A DNA stretch of 64,000 nucleotides. Origin: Agelas oroides. Its lineage: Eukaryota > Porifera > Demospongiae > Agelasida > Agelasidae. Under the pieces are notes generated by a model. The model was not told the DNA's origin, searched no databases, and saw only the letters and a program-made list of their open reading frames with translations. Positions 1-15,300 of this stretch are shown here, in pieces (the first letter of the stretch is position 1; each line of letters opens with the position of its first letter). Both the position numbers and the translations under genes were made by a program. The stretch lies in assembly GCA_949130485.1 (NCBI GenBank), contig OX422205.1, forward strand, positions 6,217,415 to 6,281,414. The letters are read 5' to 3'.

Positions 1-90
1 ACAGATTGATACCATGACACACAGATTGGTACCATGACACACAGATTGGTACTATGACATACAGATTGGTACCATGACACACAGATTGGT
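1..90. repeat. 20-bp tandem repeat, about 4.5 copies
   Basis: The first 90 bases repeat the unit ACAGATTGGTACCATGACAC with single-base variants. The array probably continues beyond the left edge. It lies in, or just downstream of, the intron after the second exon of the minus-strand gene at this edge. Confidence 0.95.
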
Positions 91-126
91 AACCCCTCTT
101 GTATGGAATGTGTGTGTACAACGTAC

Positions 127-525
127 CATGATATACCAGGAGCCATTAGATACTCGGCCCGGTTTGATGATACTGAGATGGAGATGCAAGAGACAGAGAC
201 ACAAATTAAATGTTAGTTTATACTTGGACTGTATAAATGATATTCACCTTGGTGACAGCTCAGGAACAAATTTCACTATCTCACGCTCCTTCTCCTTGGA
301 TGGCATGCCCACTTTTGGGCTGGAACCTGAACTGGCAGACTGGGAATGGGACCCAAGAGGATCAACCTTATCTTGCTCTGAGCTTCGGTTCCCACTAGCT
401 GCATCAAAAACCTGGGATGTTTCACCTCCGCCCTCTTCTCTCCCCTTTTGTCTCTCCCCTTGTCCCCACACATGTGCACTCAGACACAGCAACAGAAGCA
501 GCAATGAGCACCTTCCTTTCCACAT
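127..525 (-). CDS. Partial secreted protein, first two exons (unknown family)
   Basis: Two exons are supported, 525..248 and 172..127, joined in phase (278 + 46 = 324 nt). The gene continues past the left edge. The N-terminus begins MWKGRCSLLLLLLCLSA, a textbook signal peptide with a probable cut near HVWGQ. It is followed by a hydrophilic stretch rich in Ser, Gly, Glu and Lys that looks disordered. The second exon encodes a short ordered-looking piece (KPGRVSNGSW). Donors are gtgaat and gtacgt, and the acceptor is ctcag. I do not recognise the family. The gene is head-to-head with dipeptidase A, 325 bp between start codons, so the two may share a promoter. Confidence 0.55.
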
Positions 526-850
526 GTTGAACAGTAGCTCACTATCTTGATGTTCTGATCAGAAGATCGCCGAGATCAAGTATCAAATATTCTTTTAAGA
601 GTGCACCAACAAGGGCTATTTTTCCGGTCTACACTTCCTTCACAACGTGGGGGGTGGGGCTGGTTAGTGATCAGCGCAAGCACTTCCGGAGATGGGGGCT
701 ATCCCACCCACATGTTTACATGCACAGTATAGCTTGTACAAGGGTCCGGGCTTGTTTACGTGCCTGTGGCCTCGCGACCTTCCACCTCGCAGTTTTTGCA
801 AACAGTTTAGCAAACCTCATGATCGGTATGGCTTTCGCCGAGTTTCGGAC
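526..850. promoter_or_regulatory. Intergenic region between divergent starts
   Basis: These 325 bp separate the start codons of the left-edge secreted protein (-) and dipeptidase A (+). I see no clear TATA box. The region must hold both promoters and 5' UTRs; this is inferred from position only. Confidence 0.4.
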
Positions 851-3971
<3,121 letters not shown>

Positions 3972-4020
3972 TAAATTTAAACACTCATTTTATGTCAGTC
4001 ATGATCCAATAAATTAAAAA

Positions 4021-4027
4021 CAAAACA

Positions 4028-4087
<60 letters not shown>
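4021..4087. repeat. (CAA)n microsatellite
   Basis: About 20 CAA/ACA units lie just after the dipeptidase A stop and its AATAAA. The 3972..4289 gap up to the IDO stop holds this array and AT-rich sequence with no gene. Confidence 0.95.
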
Positions 4088-4289
4088 AAGTGACGACGAA
4101 ATGACAATCTTCGTGTTGTTGGTCAGTAAATTCATATCCTTTTGTTTCCATCAATAAATTCACAAAAATAAAGCAACAATCTTCGTGTTGTTTAGTAAAA
4201 TCATGATAATGATAATAAATTTATAAAAACAAAGTGACAATATTTTAGGTATATTTAACAAATAATTCTGCTTACTGTTACAGTATGTA

Positions 4290-5477
4290 TCAAGTGAATT
4301 TAATTCGTGTGGTATCATTCTTAAGTGTTGTCAGGAATGTTTTGATTTCAGTCCCTCCTGTGCCAATTGCATACTTTCTCTGCTCTCGAGGAATCTGCTC
4401 TAAGATGAATCGTTGCACCAGCTGTCTTAAGTGACTGTTTCGAAATTTCTCAAGTGCTGTTGCTATGTCGTCAAAACTTTGCATTAGCTCCTGGTTATTA
4501 GATTGCTTGATATACTGCCGTACTGATTTCTGCTTTTCTAGAGTTTCCAGGAACTCGCGATGTTTGGGTGGCATGTATTTACGTTGTTCACAAAGAAAGT
4601 CGAGATGCTTCCCAGCATGATTTACTCCAAGAAAAATGTCAAATACCTGAATGGTGGAAGATTGGGCCGCACTTGCTCCACAGTAGGTCTCAGGTTGAGG
4701 CTCAAACCCCTCATAGCTCAGTCCATTAGGGTGGTAATCCTTTTCGTTTGTTCCACGTTGAAAGCGTCGCATCTCACCATAGAATTGTTTTGGGTGACAA
4801 TGTGTGTGCATCATCTTTAGCACTTCTCTAATGCGTTCGATGGACAATTTCACCTCTTTTAACTTATCTGCAAGAACTTGCTGGTCATTTTTCTCAATGG
4901 CATGGTATGCTTCAACAACAGCTTTTACTCCTGGAGCAGCTGCTATTTCTGTAAGGAGTAAGACAACATAAAACCATTCTTCATCTTTCAGTCCTGTATA
5001 CGTAATAAGTGAATACATGTTGTCGCTATCTGGTGGCTTCTGAGGATCATGCAGTCCCCAGTTGAAGAGACAGGCGGTCGAATAAGTGACTACTGGTGGC
5101 ATGTCGAGATGTCTAGAAACTTCACACCATGGGATTGCAATGCATGCTGGAACAGATTGCATGACATCTGTGTCGTCTTGGTTCATCCAGACGTAAGCTT
5201 GGCCAATGAAAGTTGTCACAATGTACGCCCTCCACCAGTCAGCTTCTGTCTTCAGTTTTGCTTCACTGACTTCAAGAAGAGGCAGGCTCTCCACCTTTCC
5301 TCGAAGCTCTTTGTTTGCAGTAAGTTCAGGCAGTTTGGCAATGATGGCCTCCCATTCATCAAAGTAGTCTGGCAACTTCTTGCTGGGTTCTACAGATGGC
5401 ATAAATCCCATCTTCTCACTGATTCCATACTTACCAAGTGGTTTGAGTTGTAGACTGGGAGTTTGGACATCAGACAT
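4290..5477 (-). CDS. Indoleamine 2,3-dioxygenase (IDO family), intronless
   Basis: A single open frame of 395 aa. IDO is a cytosolic haem enzyme that opens the indole ring of L-tryptophan to N-formylkynurenine, the first step of the kynurenine/NAD pathway. Family signatures are visible. CGASAAQSS matches the distal-pocket motif with the conserved Ser. YMPPKHREFL holds the proximal haem-ligand His. GTGGTEIKTFL matches the flexible loop near the C-terminus. FYGEMRRFQ resembles the segment around the substrate-contact Phe/Arg. Length is normal (about 400 aa). The lack of introns is striking because nearly every neighbour is split, so a retrocopy or a transferred gene is possible. Catalytic competence looks intact. 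Confidence 0.9.
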   Translation of the reverse strand: MSDVQTPSLQLKPLGKYGISEKMGFMPSVEPSKKLPDYFDEWEAIIAKLPELTANKELRGKVESLPLLEVSEAKLKTEADWWRAYIVTTFIGQAYVWMNQDDTDVMQSVPACIAIPWCEVSRHLDMPPVVTYSTACLFNWGLHDPQKPPDSDNMYSLITYTGLKDEEWFYVVLLLTEIAAAPGVKAVVEAYHAIEKNDQQVLADKLKEVKLSIERIREVLKMMHTHCHPKQFYGEMRRFQRGTNEKDYHPNGLSYEGFEPQPETYCGASAAQSSTIQVFDIFLGVNHAGKHLDFLCEQRKYMPPKHREFLETLEKQKSVRQYIKQSNNQELMQSFDDIATALEKFRNSHLRQLVQRFILEQIPREQRKYAIGTGGTEIKTFLTTLKNDTTRIKFT

Positions 5478-6509
5478 TTCTCTTCAATAGACATCACAGC
5501 TTGCACCAGGTTTATTTACTGTCTCGTATGTTCGTCAAACATACAGAGAATTGAAGTCAAACTAGTGCTAATTAATCTGCTTACTGTATATATTGGCTGG
5601 CAATCATACCAGTGCTGAGTGCATCTCCTAATTCTGAAGTCATGCATTTTGGCTATCTGATGGGGCCTGGTATAGCTTGACTGTGTCCCAAGCTGCATGT
5701 AATTGACTTACATAACTCTACATATAATCTCTAGGCTTTCCTTCTAACTGGGAGATATGGTCCATTGATTGTTCGTACAGCCCACACCTGCATGCGATGG
5801 TGAGTAGCACAAGCTTAGCAAAAGGATCTCTTACAGATGAAATAACTTCTGAATTGGGAAGCATCAGAAGTTTATAGAAAGTTGTTAATCTCTCCTTATG
5901 AAATGAAAATACAGGTCTTCAGAATTAGGAAGTATCAGAAAGTCCTCATTTCCTTTTCCATATAATAATAGCATACCATAGTCAACATTCTGTACGTGTG
6001 TGCGTTATGTATAAATGCTCTTATGATGTGCATTATTTTTCTTCTCTTCTTGAAATACAATGAAATAGAGAGGGTATAGGTGACATAGTAACACGTTTTG
6101 CTGTGCTATGTGTTTACTACTAACAATAAAAGCTGGTATATAGGTGACATACAAATAGAGCAACTGTGACTCGTGGCTACAATGCCAAACGATATCAGTG
6201 GTGTGATTAAAGTCAAAAAGTATGACAGGTAATTTAAAGTCATGATTGTAGCTATAACTTTTGTGGATTCAAGTGGTATTTGCAAATGATTTATGATACA
6301 AAAGCCAGGGGCAAATCAAAGAATGAGATATTTATGCCTGTGTTTGCCCAACACAGACAAGGGGAAAAAAAACCCAAGGAGATTAGACTCCATAGGGGGA
6401 AAAAACCCAACTAAATACCTGGCCAATGCATAAAAAAAGTGTGACACTATGCAAGACAGAAACATATTCACACAGAACAAGTCCACACAAAGAACAATAA
6501 GCTACTGCA
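5478..6509. other. Intergenic, no gene seen
   Basis: About 1 kb of AT-rich sequence lies between the IDO start and the ROCO stop. A repeated theme around 5850-5950 (two similar cttc/agaa-rich stretches) is the only structure noticed. It must contain the IDO promoter and the ROCO 3' UTR. Confidence 0.5.
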
Positions 6510-9500
6510 TCATCTCATCTTGTTTTCAATGTCCAGCACCTTCACGAATGCTTCACTCCAAACTGATTCTTCACCAAGTTTTTGCACTACACTGGCTAAA
6601 GCAGCAACTGTTGCGCCTTTTCCTGCATTGCAGCACCATTTGTGCAGAATTTGAAAACATATTTCATGTGGCTCTAATGCTGTGTAAGAGTCTAATCGTA
6701 CCACTTGCTCGATAAAGTTTTCTTCAATGTTGAGGTGTCGTGCAAACATTGGCCACCTTGGTATTCTCATTTTGACATTTTCAGCAAAGATCTTTAAGTC
6801 GTCATTGTTGAGTTTTCTGGTGTTAGCTAGAGCTGCTTTGATCACAGGGAATCTCGGCTCTCTTGGTTCAGTTTCCAAACTGCTGAATTGAGCTTGAGGT
6901 ATACATAATGGTGATATAGTTGAGTTGTGTGGCTTCTGGTGAATATCTCCATCTGGTGATGGTCTTGGCTGGAACTGTTCTCTAGCGGGCCAATGGCCAG
7001 TGCATGGATATTGAATCTGTGCATGGTTTCCATGAAATTGCTCTACAAATAGATTTATTTGCAAAAATAAGATTAATAATGGCTAAAACAACGCTTTCTG
7101 GAGCTAGGTTAACCTATCCAGCCTATGAAAAACATACCAGCTTGCTGATATGTATAAGGAAATGGGTTGGATGACATCCCCACCCATTTTTCTTGAAAGT
7201 TTGGATAATTGCTGTACTGCATTGGAGAAAGTCCATCGTGGAGTTCTGGTCGCTGTAGTCTGGTTCTCCCTGTGAAAAGTAATATACATAGCTACATGTA
7301 GCCTCGTACCCAGGCTCCTCCCCTAACCTTTTTTTTTTTGTAGGGGAGGAGCCTGGGTACGAGGCTAAGCTACATGTATTTTTGAACATTGTACACACAT
7401 ATACATGCATTGAAGGGGGGAAAAAAACATGTATAACCATACCAGGCTGTGCTATGGCATCATTCCACCTTGCTACTGATGGCTGCTGATACCAGCCATC
7501 ATGCAGTGCACCTTGGTCTCCTGGGGGGTGGGGCTGTTGAATACCAAGTCTTTGCAGGGAGCCTAAGCAGAGCATTGTAACAGGCATGACATGCAGGTGC
7601 GGTGAAACAGTGGTCAGAGAGACAACTGATGTACCTTTTCCTAGTTGTGTAGAAGTACACCTCTGCAGTTCAGCCTCTCCCTTCCATTTGAGCATGTATT
7701 CTGGAGTAGGTAAAACATATTGCGTGGAGTATGCACTATAAGGTTAATGTCACATGACTGTAGGGTGTAAAATTACCATTTGGGGGCACAATCTGCTCAA
7801 CTTCAATGTCCTTCAGCTTTTTTATGAAGCAGTATTTACAGTGAACAACAAAGTGATGTGAAAGTGGACCTGGACTGAGGTACTCAAAATGAAAGAGATA
7901 AGGGTCTGCTTCTGCTCTTTCAATACAACTGGGGCAAAGTACAAATCGTTGAGCCCTGTGCCCAGGGTATGTAGAAAGCAGTCTCTCCATCTGTTTCACT
8001 AGAAGCATCATTGTCTTCCAGAGCTGCTTGTAGGCATTGTTTGGAGAAAGAAGTTCACTGTAACAGCATAATTTAATCTTTCCTTCAGAAGAACAACTGA
8101 CTTGCAAGTCTACGGATGAGTTGTGTGAACCTTCAAGGGCATCACACCATACATTGTTGATGGTGAGGTGTTGCTGGCAAAAAACAATGAATCGTTCAAA
8201 GAATCCATCTGGAATGAAGAAATGAAAGTCATACATGACTGTTATATGACTGCCTGCTTCTTGTATCACCATTTCCTTGGGACATTGGTTCGTCAAAAGC
8301 CATGGGAACAGGTAACCGCAAGGATTCTGGCCCTCGTATGCAAGACCAAAGTCTTCCATCAGGCGTATAACAGTTGGAAATTCTTTCTCTGGATCAACCC
8401 CTTCCAACGCCCAAAGGCCTTTCAAAAGTGGCAGTGGAATCACTCCATTACAAATTCCATCTGCTAAGGATTTTGTGATCTCACTGTAAGTGATAAATCT
8501 TCGCAACTGCTGCTTCTTTTTCTGGACAGACTCATCAAAGTCGTGTCGAAAAACTTGCTTTAGGAGGTCAATTAGCCAATCCACATTTAAAATCAGCTTA
8601 TCTTTCAACTGATCATCAGGGACTATTGACATTGGGAGAATCTCTCCACTCTGGTGGAGATAGTCCAGGAGCTGGTTGACTTCCCAACTCTGGCATGTGT
8701 TCTTCAGGAGATCATGGGCCTCATCCCGTTGAATTATTGGGGGTTCAGACATACTAGCTTTCTGCTTGCTACGTTCAGTTAGAATGTCTGCGGCTGCTAC
8801 CCAGCTGTCCGGCAGTGGAGCATTCAAGTGACAAAATGTACCCTTTGATGAAAGCTTTTCTAACTTTTCTTTCAGAGTCTTGAGACCCTCAAAGCCATAG
8901 GTGTTGGTTAGTGGTATGACTTCCAGGTGCTCGTAGAGGAAGTGTGGCCCTGCAGACTGCAGCTTCCTGAAATGCTCAAGCCTATGAGACAAAAGAGCCC
9001 GAGAAGGAATTCCAGTACCGTCATGGCTGTACTCTTGTTCATACTTTTTCACACTTTCATTGACCTGTTCGGCAAAGAGGTCACAATCATTCTGTACTGA
9101 TTTTTCAATATCTGCACACTTTCCTCTGACTTCCTCCTCACTGCATTTGTCTGCATGTGTACACACTACCCAGACAACAGGTTGAAGGGTATGGTTCAGG
9201 ACTCCCTTCAGCCACCTACCAACATTCTCATGGTAGCTATCAGGGTCCCTTCGAGTATACTGTTCCAAGTTTACTACTAGCCATACAAGATTTAAAGCAT
9301 TGCCAGCTAGGAAAAGTTCATTTATCATGCCATATGTCTTTTCCCCAGCAAAGTCCCATATAGCTAGTTCATGCACCGTGTTACCCATTTGCACTGGCAC
9401 AAAATAACGGTTTATCCCCACTGTGTGGTCATGTTCAATTCCTTCAACTGGAGTGACATACTTCTGACAGCCTAGAGCTTCGACCAAACTTGTCTTACCT

Positions 9501-12218
9501 GCTCCACATCTTCCCAAGACAAGCACTCGCTGGGTTTTCATATGCTTTTGTAAAGGCTGAGATTTGAGCTGTGGAAGAATCTCTTTCAGGAGGATTATTG
9601 ATTCAGCGCTGCAGCTGCTGAGGAGGTTTTGGTTATGTAACGGGTTTCCCTGAAGACTGAGGGATTGTAATTGCTTAATCAGCATTGCTACATTAGGAGG
9701 GACCAACTGGATCCTGTTATGCTCAAGATTAAGTACTTTGAGTTTTGGCAATTGAAGAAGAACTTCTGGGATCTTTCTGAACTGGTTGTGACCAAGCTCA
9801 AGTCGTAAGAGGTTTTTCAAAGATCTGAAGGAGGGTGGAAGGGAAGAAAGAGAGTTGTCCTCAAAGGAAACCTCCTGCAGGTTGGAGAGGCTATCGAAGG
9901 CATCAGGCAGAGACTGCAGCTTATTCCTCCCAAGGTACAAGTGAGTTAGTCTTGGTAATTTAGCAATGTTAGCAGAAAGTTTGGAAATCTGATTGCCAAG
10001 CATGTTTAGGTGAATAAGATGTCTCAGTTCGTACACAACTGATGGTACCTCAGTGAAGCAGTTGAAGGAGAGACAAAGCAATTCCAGTGAGTCTTTGTAG
10101 GCTTTGATTGATGTTGGAAGAGTTTCTAACTTGTTTCGGATTAAATTGAGAACCTCCAGCTGATTCTTACAGCGCGACCATATGGGCTCTTCGTCATCAA
10201 TTTCAATCAGTTCTGTGTCAGTGATATGAACAGACCAACATACCCCTGTCGGTTTGACACGCACCCAGCAACTTGCCCCATTGTTCATTTTGATGAGGTT
10301 CTGCTTATACTCCTTAAAAAGATCAATGTCTGCAAAACAAATTATGATAAATCTACACAGCTATACTTTAACGCAGCAGAGTCACCATATACATAGATAT
10401 GCGATGTGTCACAAGAACCATCCCCCACTGATCAATGATCTTGTGAACTGATAGATTTCCTCAAGCGAGATCCATAGCCTCATTCCCAGACACTCAGTGA
10501 GACTCCCAATACTGAGGGTCTGGGAATGAGACTAATGTCCTTCCTACACTTGCATAAGTGCAGTGAAGTGTACCTACCAAGAGAAGGGAAGTGGTCGACA
10601 TAAACTGGTCCTCCGACACCTGGCCGAGTGGCTTTCAGTGTCACCTTCCCTGCTGTCCCCACGTCCCAGTACTGCAATCTTTTCTTCTTGTCAGTCTGGT
10701 AAGGGGCTGGGTCAACTTCTGCTGAACACCTCTGTGTGAGGAGTCAACAAATTACAACAATCACCAATGTATTGCATGTGCATGCATGTATAAAGACTCA
10801 CCCAGTGTTCAGCTTTTGATATCTCAGTCTGTCCTTCGGCATGAACAATCCGAATGATCTTTCCATCTGGAGTGGGTAAAAAGAGTATTGTGCATGTAGC
10901 ACCACCTTTTAAACCTCCATAACAATGCATAAACAGCTAGAGCAAGTGTAACCAAGCCCCACATTAGTCATGGACATAAATTCAATCCACCTAAGTGATT
11001 GTACCATGTATACCACATATTGGTAGCTACGTGTTTAACATAATTTGTAAAATTCACACTGCACATAATCATGACGTAACATAAATAGAATACCATCTCA
11101 AACTTTAGAGGAATGAGTGTGTAGAGCAACTGGTTGTAGCAATCTGCATGACTGACACAAATGGCAAACGCCAGATGCCACCTCCATTTCTTCGGTTCAT
11201 AATGCTAACATGAGTGCAGCTCACTTCATGTTCACCCCATGCAAAATATACCCCACAGTCACCTAGTTACAAACCTGTAAGGCTGCTGCCAGATGTACCA
11301 TGTGATTCCACAATAGCATCAGGATATAAACCAATTGCTTGGTAACACATGGAATCACTCCTTGGGACAAGAATCTCCCTGTATATGTGAATAACCAACT
11401 CAACGTGATACATGCAATACACTACTGGTATTAGTATACCTCAGTGTTTGACCGGTATAGTAACCACTATTTGATCTATCAGTACCTCAGTGTTTGACTG
11501 TCACTTCTGATATCCCCTGTTGGAATGTTGCATCGGAATGGGTGGTTTTTCGAGTGTTTTCCTTCATTATAATGAATGTAGCACAAGTCGTAGAGAACAT
11601 CGGCACCAGTAATAGGAGCACATTCACTAGATGTACATCGAAATGCAAAGCCCATCACAGGTTGGTAGCAGACATCACAGAAGACCATTGGTGCTTTGTA
11701 GCCTGCATGGGAGTATAATGTATGCAAATATAACTATATGGGTAAAGAGTTTGAAGGGAGCATGCATGCAGCCACCATGCCATTACAGTAGCAATTTTGC
11801 ACATGACAAACAAACCTGTCGGAGCGGGATCTATTGCTTTTAGATTCCTCCACTCTTCTTTCAGTAAAGAGTATTGGCGTTCCAAGCCGCAATCCCATTG
11901 CACATGCAGCCAGATGTCTTGCAGTGCACCAATCATGAAGTGATACTTCGTAACTGTCCCCATTTCAACGCACGGGTTATTTTCGTTCATCACGGCGGAC
12001 CACTCGGCACTATGTTCTGCACTGTGGTCGCAAAGCACTGTTCCGATGCTGTCGAATACAGTGGAACAAACTCTCAACCCCTTGCAACACTGCATCACCG
12101 AAGCCGGACTCTCCGGCACGCCCTGCTCCCAGGTTTCATGAGCTTGTTCAATCTCTGTATCCAATGATGCATCTCGAAACGATTGGCCATAAACCGTTGG
12201 CGACAGTGAAGACTCCAT
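6510..12218 (-). CDS. ROCO protein: Cys-rich N-term, LRR, ROC GTPase, COR, death domain
   Basis: Eleven exons: 12218..11816, 11702..11486, 11378..11275, a small uncertain exon near 11224..11160, 10936..10802, 10731..10578, 10329..7777, 7700..7635, 7562..7443, 7269..7138, 7042..6510. With a 65-nt exon 4 the total is 4482 nt, 1493 aa, all phases fitting. Exon 2 encodes paired Cys/His (FCDVC, FRCTSSEC, DLCYIHYNEGKH) like a ZZ zinc finger. Exon 7 carries about seven leucine-rich repeats, then a Ras-like ROC domain: P-loop GRCGAGKTS, switch DFAGEKTY, and THADKC in place of the usual NKxD. A COR region follows. Exon 11 ends in a death domain (PRWPMFARHL to the C-terminus). ROC-COR-death is known from DAPK1, and LRR-ROC-COR from LRRK and MFHAS1. 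A role in death or innate signalling is inferred. It shares a 148-bp promoter gap with dipeptidase B. Confidence 0.85.
7285..7379. repeat. Fold-back element, near-perfect palindrome
   Basis: A pair of arms about 39 bp long surrounds a T-rich loop in the intron between ROCO exons 9 and 10. The core is GCCTCGTACCCAGGCTCC and its reverse complement. It belongs to the TAGYCTCRTTCCCAGG family described in the findings. Confidence 0.9.
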
Positions 12219-12366
12219 AGTGACCTCATCCACTGCATGTACTGATCTAGATCTGCGAGTGAGCGAGCGCGGCACGCTTTTTATAGTGCTCGGCGCGCGC
12301 ATGGGGGCGGGGTGCATGGGGAGCACTTGCGAAATTGTATCACATGCACTGAGCGTTTATCTATCT

Positions 12367-15300
12367 ATGGTAAGAAACGAAACAGCGTCGCTTCTTCCAT
12401 CGGAAAGAGAAAACGCGATGTGGACGTGGAAGCGACCCAACTACCTACTGGTCGGTGCAGTGGTTGGACTGGTGGCTTTGCTGGGTGTCGGCTGCGGACA
12501 CAGTACTGGTGGGCCGTACGAACGGGCAGTTGCACTCCTGAACGACTATCCTCTGATTGACGGGTATACGTGCCATGTACTGCTGAGGGTTCACTGATTG
12601 TTTAGGCCTTCCAACAGGACTGTTGTCAATCAATAGCAAGACTTCATAGATATATATTGTGATTGTTTAGGCCTTCCAACAGGACTGTTGTCAATCAATA
12701 GCAAGACTTCATAGATATATATTATAGTTGTGCAGAAGCCCAACTGCTTCACTTTCAAGTTCCACAGCTAGGATATTTCCGTGTCACCCCCGGCCCTTTC
12801 CCCACTCTTTTTTGCAGCCGGTAAATAACTTCTGAGTAAATATCAGGGAATTTGATGTTTATGTCTTTTCTTTCCCAAAACACACAGCCATAACGACCTG
12901 GCTTGGCAGATCAGGTTTTACTTTCATAACCAACTGGACAGGGTGAACCTTAGCCGGAACACTTCGGGAGCAGACCCTAAAATCTATGGCAATCAGTGGC
13001 AGACAGACATACCAAGGCTCAGAGCTGGGAAGGTTGGCGGCCAGGTAAGCCAGTGCCACTCCATGCATGAATGATTGTAGTGACAGTCAGTCAGTCAAAC
13101 AAATTTTATGTCCCCTGCAAAAAAGCAGCCGGTTCAAACTTGTACCTATGAGAAAAGATATATACAAAGATCATCCAAGGGCTCTTATAGGACCTACAGG
13201 TGATAAAAGAATTTAGCACAAGAATGATAAACACAAAGTACAAACAGATTAGCTTATTCTACTATGGTTACACAAAGGTAACTACGTATTGCTCAATATC
13301 TGCTAGGCCGTTTGCGCAAGAAAGATACACATGGTAAAGTGAATGCACAGAAATGGATCTCGAACCACTCATAAAGCTTCATTGCATAATCTGAACTGTA
13401 CACATCAGTTCAGTAGGTCATCGTCTGAAATCTGATCCCTACTGTTGTTTTATCGTGTATCCTTTCAGTTTTGGTCAGCCTGGATGACGTGTATGTCCCA
13501 GTACAAAGATGCAACCCGAACATTTATTGATCAGATGGATACAATAAAGAGATTTGTCCAGCAATACAACGAAACGTTTAAGTTTGCCACGAGTGCTGCC
13601 GACATTGAGGCAGCTGCAGCAAGTGGGCAAATTGCATCAATGATTGGGGTGGAAGGAGGGCATGCCATTGACAGCAGTCTGGCTACTCTGAGACAGCTGT
13701 ATGAGTTGGGAGCACGCTACATGACTCTCACACACTTCTGTGACACATTGTGGTATGTATGAGTAACACTTTACATGGGGAAATGGACTAAAGAGAGCTG
13801 TGGGAGGGGGGGAGGGCAGTTACTTTGATAAGTAAGTTACCCTGTTCGGTTGTAGGAGTTCAACAAGTTAAGGCTAAGTTGTCTGTCATTATTATCCACC
13901 TGGGATGTTTACTTTACCAGCATGCCATTATTATCCACCTGGGATGTTTACTTTACCAGCATGCCATTATTATCCACCTGGGATGTTTACTTTACCAGCA
14001 TGCCATTATTATCCACCTGGGATGTTTACTTTACCAGCATGCCATTATTATCCAGCTGGGATGTTTACTTTACCAGCATGCCATTATTAACTAGGTACTA
14101 ACTATCATGTTTACTGCCATGCACCAAGGAAGGACTAGGTACAGGAGGGGGAGTTGTTGACGTTCAGAAAGTTTAGTCATTTTGGGCTGGTAGCATGCTT
14201 GTGTCAGCATGAGGTAAATTTTTTACATTTTTTGTGAGGGAACCGAGCGAACTTCAGACTACCTCATCATGTTTACAGAAAGCCAAGGTTGATGTATTCT
14301 CTAGTTGCATGGGGGGCGGGACTGCAAGTTTGCTTTTTCAGCATGTAGATCATTGGTGATTGAAATTCTTAATATAATTCATGAGACAATCAAGTGAACT
14401 TTACATCATACTGGGTATTCATGCCATACTAGTATATACTAAGTTCAAAGGTCATTTATTAGTTGTATATTATCTTAATTTAGGGCCCACAGTTCAAATG
14501 ATCCCGCCCCATTTGGACTGACCACCTTTGGAAAAGTGAGTACATGCCTGGACATCAGCATGGTGATGATACTTGTGCATATGACAACATTCCATTATTA
14601 GTGCACTTGGTATAATAGTAGTTAACAGGGACAGGAAAAAATCTTGAATACTTCTGGCTTTGCCCTGTACATCTTGTAAAATTTTATACAAGTGGATACA
14701 TAGACCTAATAACTAGCAGAATACCGTAACTATTTTATAGCTGCACGGCATGTAGCCGTGGGAAATTGGGAATCCAATTTTTATACCTAATTAGCTATAT
14801 CTCCCTGATGCAGAGGGTGGTAAGGGAGATGAACCGTCTCGGGATGATGGTAGACATTTCCCACGTCAACAACTACACCATGGTGGACGCACTGGACACC
14901 AGCCTGGCTCCAGGTGAGTGGGGGCAGACTTTTAAGGTAATTTGCATCATGTATAATCTTTATATTCTTCTTATACAGTCATTTTCAGCCACTCCTCTGC
15001 ATATGCCCTGTGCAAAAATCCTCGAAATGTTCCTGATAATGTTTTGCAACGAATGGTGAGTAACAATTAACAAATCTTATATCTATGAAATGAATGTAAC
15101 TTTCAACATACAGCCGGACAATGGAGGAGTTGTGATGGTGAACTTTTACCCCTATTACATCAACTGCAGTCCTAATGCATCTGTTGAACAAGTAGCAGGT
15201 ATAATGGACTTAAATTATTGTTAAATCCAAGTTGATGTTTTTATTTCTTTTTCCCAGATCATGTTGACCACATTCGCAATGTGGCTGGAATCGACCATGT

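Noticed and set aside
692-850. Longer N-terminus for dipeptidase A from an upstream in-frame Met
   Set aside because: The upstream segment lacks any family similarity, while Met at 851 gives a compact tail plus anchor like copies B and C. Not excluded absolutely.
13887-14090. Evenly spaced 39-bp repeats that could look like a CRISPR array
   Set aside because: Units are contiguous with no unique spacers, in an intron of an animal gene. It is a minisatellite.
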